This document shows, one piece after another, positions 60,856-64,000 of a stretch of DNA of 64,000 nucleotides (position 1 is its first letter; each line of letters begins with the position of its first letter). Below the pieces are notes generated by a model. That model made no database searches, was not told where the DNA came from, and was given only the letters and a program-made list of their open reading frames with translations. The position numbers and the translations under genes were made by a program. The stretch is from Alteraurantiacibacter hainanensis (lineage in GTDB: Bacteria > Pseudomonadota > Alphaproteobacteria > Sphingomonadales > Sphingomonadaceae): assembly GCF_036321025.1 (NCBI RefSeq), contig NZ_JAZAPB010000002.1, positions 496,001 through 560,000 on the forward strand, in the 5' to 3' direction.

Positions 60856-62466
60856 GCGGCCACCGTGAGGACGTTCGCGGCAAGTCTCGTTCGGATGCGC
60901 CCGAGCGAAGATATAGGGTCTGCGTTGGATAGGCGATGCTGAGACCTGCCTTCTCGATACGTTCGAAGATCTGCATGAGCAGGTCCTGCCGGACTGCGAG
61001 ACTCTCGTTGTAATCAGCCACTTCAATATAGGCGAACACCTCGATATCCAGCGAACTAGGACCGAAATCGGCTAGCTTCGCGCGGCGAGGATCCTCAGCG
61101 ACCAGTGAATGTTCGGTCAGAATGTTCTCTATGAGGTCGACGCCTTAACGCAACTCGGCTGCCGAAATTCCGTATTCCAGGCCAATCACCGGGTTGAACA
61201 GAAAGCAGTCTCGTTTGAAGTAGTTCTCGATCTGCAGCGATGAGAAATCTCCATTCGGGATCGTCACGATCGTGCGATCAAGCGTGCGGATGCGCGTTCA
61301 GCGCATGCCAAAATCCTCGACCGTTCCAAGGACCTCGCCGACGCGGCAGAAATCACACACCTCGATTGGCCGGTCCGCGACCACCATAACGCTGCCCACC
61401 AGGTTCTCTATAGTCTTTTGCGCACCGAGCGCGAGGGCAAGACCGCCGATGTCAACGGCGGCGAGCCCGGTGGTGATATTGATGCCAACGGTATCAAGAA
61501 TGGCGACGCCTGCTATCGCCGCGATCAGCAGTTTGACAGCTCGGCGGGCAAGGATGACGGCAGAAGACGCCTGGCGGCGTTCGCGGGCATTCAGTTTGTT
61601 CGTAAGCTTGCCCGCGACAGCGTCGACCAGCCTGATGGCGAACCACGCCAGTGCGACCCAGGCTATGATACCGATGTAGCGGAGCAAAACTTGGCGAGCG
61701 ACGATCGCTACCGGTGCCTCGCTTCCCCAAACCCTAAAAGTAATGGCGGCCAGCAAGAGCGCGAACGGGGGCAAGGCCGCGTGCAGGAAGCCGAAAACAC
61801 CGCTCGCTTCGGGATCGGTGACTATCTGGCGCATGACCCAACGGATTGCCGCAGACAGGAGCCAGAAGACGAGAAAGGCTGCGGCTAACAGGACGAGAAG
61901 TATCGTCCAGTCTCCGAGTGGTCCGCCGGCGAGAACAAGTCCGCCGGTCGGGGCGGCCTGCATGAGCTGGTCGGCCCTTTTTTCCAGTTCAGCGATCGTT
62001 TGCTCCGACACCCTCCACGCAGTCTGCTCGCTGCCTGGTGCTGCTTCCTCGCCAGGCTCTGCGTCCGGCTCGGCCCGCGAAAGCAGGATCGGCACTTCGC
62101 CGCCCGCAAGCGTGCCAACTCGCTCAAGATTAGGTGCAAGCCCGTCCTGCAGTGTTCCTTCCGAGTTGTTCGACAGTTCGGCGAACGGCACAAGTTCACC
62201 ACCGGAATCCAGCGAGGCCTGAAGCGCCCGGGCCATTGTCGCTCCGCGGAGACTCCTTCGAGCGCGAAGTAGTTACCCGCGGATTCGTAATCCTGCTCCA
62301 CCAAGGCGCGGATAAGAGCCGTCACCGCCGAACGCGGAGTTACTCGACCGAAGGGATGGACAGGCGCGGCCGTGGTCTCCTCTTGTTCGGGAACAGGCTG
62401 TTGGGCCCTGACCTCCTTAGGTAAGGCAATCAGGATCCCCAGAAGAAGAAGGATGGGGTGAGGCAA
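60800..62466 (-). pseudogene. MscS-family mechanosensitive channel, broken
   Basis: The ATG at 62466 begins a signal peptide frame (MPHPILLLLGILIALPKEVR) that after about 75 codons must shift frame near 62236 to continue into the channel: three or more membrane segments, then the MscS pore and beta region DTVGINITTGLAAVDIGGLA and VADRPIEVCDFCRVGEVLG. An in-frame TGA lies at 61298-61300 (GMR*TRIRTLDRTIVTIPNG) and TAA at 61145-61147, after which VFAYIEVADYNESLAVRQDL continues the same frame. One frameshift plus two stops show that the gene is dead. Confidence 0.85.
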
Positions 62467-62561
62467 CGCATGGAGTCCCTAAGAGCGCCATTAGCTTCAG
62501 GACTCAAGCGCACGCGGGTTTCGGCGTCTTCAAAAACATGGAGACAGGTGAGCCCGGCGAA

Positions 62562-62705
62562 CTACCCGGCATGAGCCGTGCCTGTTCTGTCGGCAGACAG
62601 GGCTGGCAGGATAATCGACCAGGATTGCCAGCTTCCACCAAGGCCATGAACCAGAAACAGCTCTTGTCGCTGTCCTGCGATGTGCGCCCTGAATGACGGA
62701 GCCAT
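62562..62705 (-). pseudogene. Alpha/beta-hydrolase N-terminal fragment
   Basis: The ATG at 62705 follows GAGGAGG. The 47-residue frame contains ELFLVHGLGGSWQSWSIILP, the oxyanion-hole HG region of alpha/beta hydrolases, then stops at TAG. No nucleophile elbow or His follows nearby, so only the N-terminal strands survive. Confidence 0.6.
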
Positions 62706-63089
62706 CACGAGTTCCTCCTCTCGCTGAGCCAACGGTCCCAAAGACGGCCGGGTCCATCATTTTTTCGGCGTGGGCGATCGCTCCTGTCTTCGAGCGATCC
62801 GGCGATCGAAAAAGGACAACAAGTCCAGCGAGGACGGTTGATCCATGCCAAGAGTGCTGTTCTGGCAACAATGTCACCTGCGAAAGGCGGCTTCCACTTC
62901 TTCAGGGAGCCAAAGCGGACAGACAGCTTACGGCCCAACTGCCGACATTGAGACTTCGTTGACCGAAAACATGGAACGTCCAAAACTCATTGACCGAACT
63001 GTTGGAACACTTCAGAGACGGATTTCGAGGGCTCGGGTGTAAAACGCACTGTAAAATGTGTTCTTATATCGCTGCCAAGTGATTGAAAT

Positions 63090-63131
63090 GCGGGTGTAGC
63101 TCAATGGTAGAGCAGCAGCTTCCCAAGCTTA
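63090..63131 (+). pseudogene. 5' half of a tRNA-Gly (CCC)
   Basis: GCGGGTGTAGCTCAATGGTA continues into the D-arm and an anticodon loop TTCCCAA (anticodon CCC). The sequence follows tRNA-Gly through the anticodon stem and then ends: no T-arm or acceptor 3' strand follows. It looks like a tRNA remnant left by integration or deletion of an element. Confidence 0.7.
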
Positions 63132-63274
63132 TCGAAGCATTGAAATCATTGAGAATTCTGTCCCAAAGTATTCCAACATCGGCCTACTTTATGCGGTTTG
63201 TTGGAAGACTTTTTGTTCTGGGTGACGCTCAAGCAGTTCTTCTGACCATGTTGAAGGCGCGATGGCCCAAATGC

Positions 63275-63667
63275 TCACAGGGCTTCGAGCTTCTCGCCAG
63301 TCGCGCGTATTCCGAAACAGCCACTATCGACCGTCTCAGAAGTGCTGACCAGCTTCGGCCATACGTACAAGATGCGTGAGGCTTTTCGTTCAAAAGGCCA
63401 CTTCATGACTGCTGGCTGGGGGAAGAAGCCGACCAGTCTCGATCGCAAGAACAATTCGCGAGATGGCCGTTTGCTGGCAATACGCCTGTCGCCTGAAAGG
63501 ACGCACCAGCTTCCTTCGGAAGCCAACTTCTCGATCCAAACTTCGTCCGCCAGACTTCCGGTTTGGAACTTATCTCGCATGTGTACGACTAAATGATCTC
63601 CCTTAAAGAGCTCTGCGAGGCCTCGTCCGAGCTTTGGCGGAAGATTGTTGTCGATGAGCAATTTCAC
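63275..63667 (-). CDS. VapC45-like PIN-domain toxin
   Basis: The 130-residue product opens MKLLIDNNLPPKLGRGLAEL, with an acidic residue at the end of the first strand, and has VWIEKLASEGSWCVLSGDRR with a second conserved acidic position, matching the PIN-like domain of VapC45/DUF5615-type toxins (putative ribonucleases). It starts nine bases after the antitoxin stop, the usual antitoxin-toxin order. Confidence 0.75.
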   Translation of the reverse strand: MKLLIDNNLPPKLGRGLAELFKGDHLVVHMRDKFQTGSLADEVWIEKLASEGSWCVLSGDRRIASKRPSRELFLRSRLVGFFPQPAVMKWPFERKASRILYVWPKLVSTSETVDSGCFGIRATGEKLEAL

Positions 63668-63676
63668 CGTGTGGCC

Positions 63677-64000
63677 TTAGCTATTCAGGCTCTTCTCGTA
63701 GGCGACGGCATCCCGAACGCTGCTTAGGCTGACTTCGAAAAGTCGCGCGACTGCGGCGGCGGAGCCTTCTGCCTCCACAGCTTGAGCAAGAATGGCAGTC
63801 GCAACACCGTGCTGGCTTTCGATTGGATGCCCGAAGGACCGGTTTGGATCAGCAACAATCGATTTCTTTCCGGGGACGAGCCACCAGCGTTCTGCACCAT
63901 CAGGACCGAATTCTAGATCCTTGAGGGATGGCTCAACGACCCTTTTGAACACACCCTGGCTGTGCTTGAGATCGATAAGGTGAGGCTCATCTAGGTCTTT
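63677..64000 (-). CDS. VapB45/DUF433-like antitoxin, N-terminus outside window
   Basis: The frame is open to the window edge, so only the C-terminal 107 residues are seen. FKRVVEPSLKDLEFG, RWWLVPGKKSIVADPNRSFGHPI and AEGSAAAVARLFEVSLSSVR match the C-terminal part of antitoxins paired with PIN-like toxins. It should neutralise the neighbouring toxin and, through an N-terminal DNA-binding domain outside the window, autorepress the pair. Confidence 0.7.
   Translation of the reverse strand, partial: KDLDEPHLIDLKHSQGVFKRVVEPSLKDLEFGPDGAERWWLVPGKKSIVADPNRSFGHPIESQHGVATAILAQAVEAEGSAAAVARLFEVSLSSVRDAVAYEKSLNS

Noticed and set aside
1..64000. CRISPR arrays
   Set aside because: No regularly spaced identical repeats were seen.

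Overview
The window looks like chromosomal DNA of an alphaproteobacterium of the order Sphingomonadales, most likely an Erythrobacteraceae-type genome. The clues are a MucR/Ros regulator, sphingomonad-type small proteins (the 37416-37631 product resembles the DUF6961 family), TraC/TraD-like conjugation proteins, GC-rich flanks and frequent GTG/TTG starts. This assignment is inference from protein style; no rRNA gene is present.

Left end (0.35-4.1 kb, minus strand): an asparagine-synthetase-like protein whose glutaminase Cys2 is Ser, a nucleotidyltransferase and a damaged 2-oxoglutarate/Fe(II) oxygenase. This set resembles accessory parts of lasso-peptide (RiPP) clusters, but no precursor or B protein is visible. 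From 4.7 to 24.4 kb runs a lower-GC exopolysaccharide/O-antigen locus on the plus strand: SGNH hydrolase, methyltransferases, eight GT4-type and three GT2 glycosyltransferases, a Wzx flippase, a Wzy-like polymerase and a WcaF-like acetyltransferase. Most genes from 9.5 kb onward overlap by 1-4 bases. It ends at a tyrosine recombinase (24.4-25.3 kb) that faces an XRE regulator across a perfect palindrome.

Next come UDP-glucuronate decarboxylase and UDP-glucose dehydrogenase, convergent, which would supply UDP-GlcA and UDP-Xyl (26.1-28.5 kb). Then follow small hypothetical genes, a chaperone-usher pilus cluster (31.1-36.3 kb), a PilZ protein, tiny genes, MucR, and the precursor genes rfbB, manC and manA (38.5-41.6 kb). 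Surface polymer, pili, a c-di-GMP-type PilZ domain and MucR together suggest a surface and biofilm neighbourhood.

The right third is accessory. There is a tandem pair of IS1595-like transposases, the first without recognisable catalytic acids, followed by a LuxR-like membrane regulator, a coiled-coil protein, a membrane protein, a RadC/JAB protein and a winged-helix protein (42.2-47.1 kb). A four-gene overlapping operon carries two tyrosine recombinases around a 372-aa unknown protein (49.6-52.7 kb). Next are an amber-interrupted traC and a traD, then a second sugar/methyl-transfer island with its own flippase (53.7-60.1 kb). The end holds an AlpA regulator, an MscS pseudogene, an alpha/beta-hydrolase fragment, half a tRNA-Gly and a VapC45-like toxin with an antitoxin cut by the window edge.

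The most unusual signals are: two polysaccharide genes (13562 and 39591) whose only start compatible with a complete protein and a well-placed ribosome-binding site is ATC; a dispersed motif, core GTTATCGCGCGAGG, in the left locus and again inverted at 30.1 kb; and the dead/live transposase pair with its attached operon.
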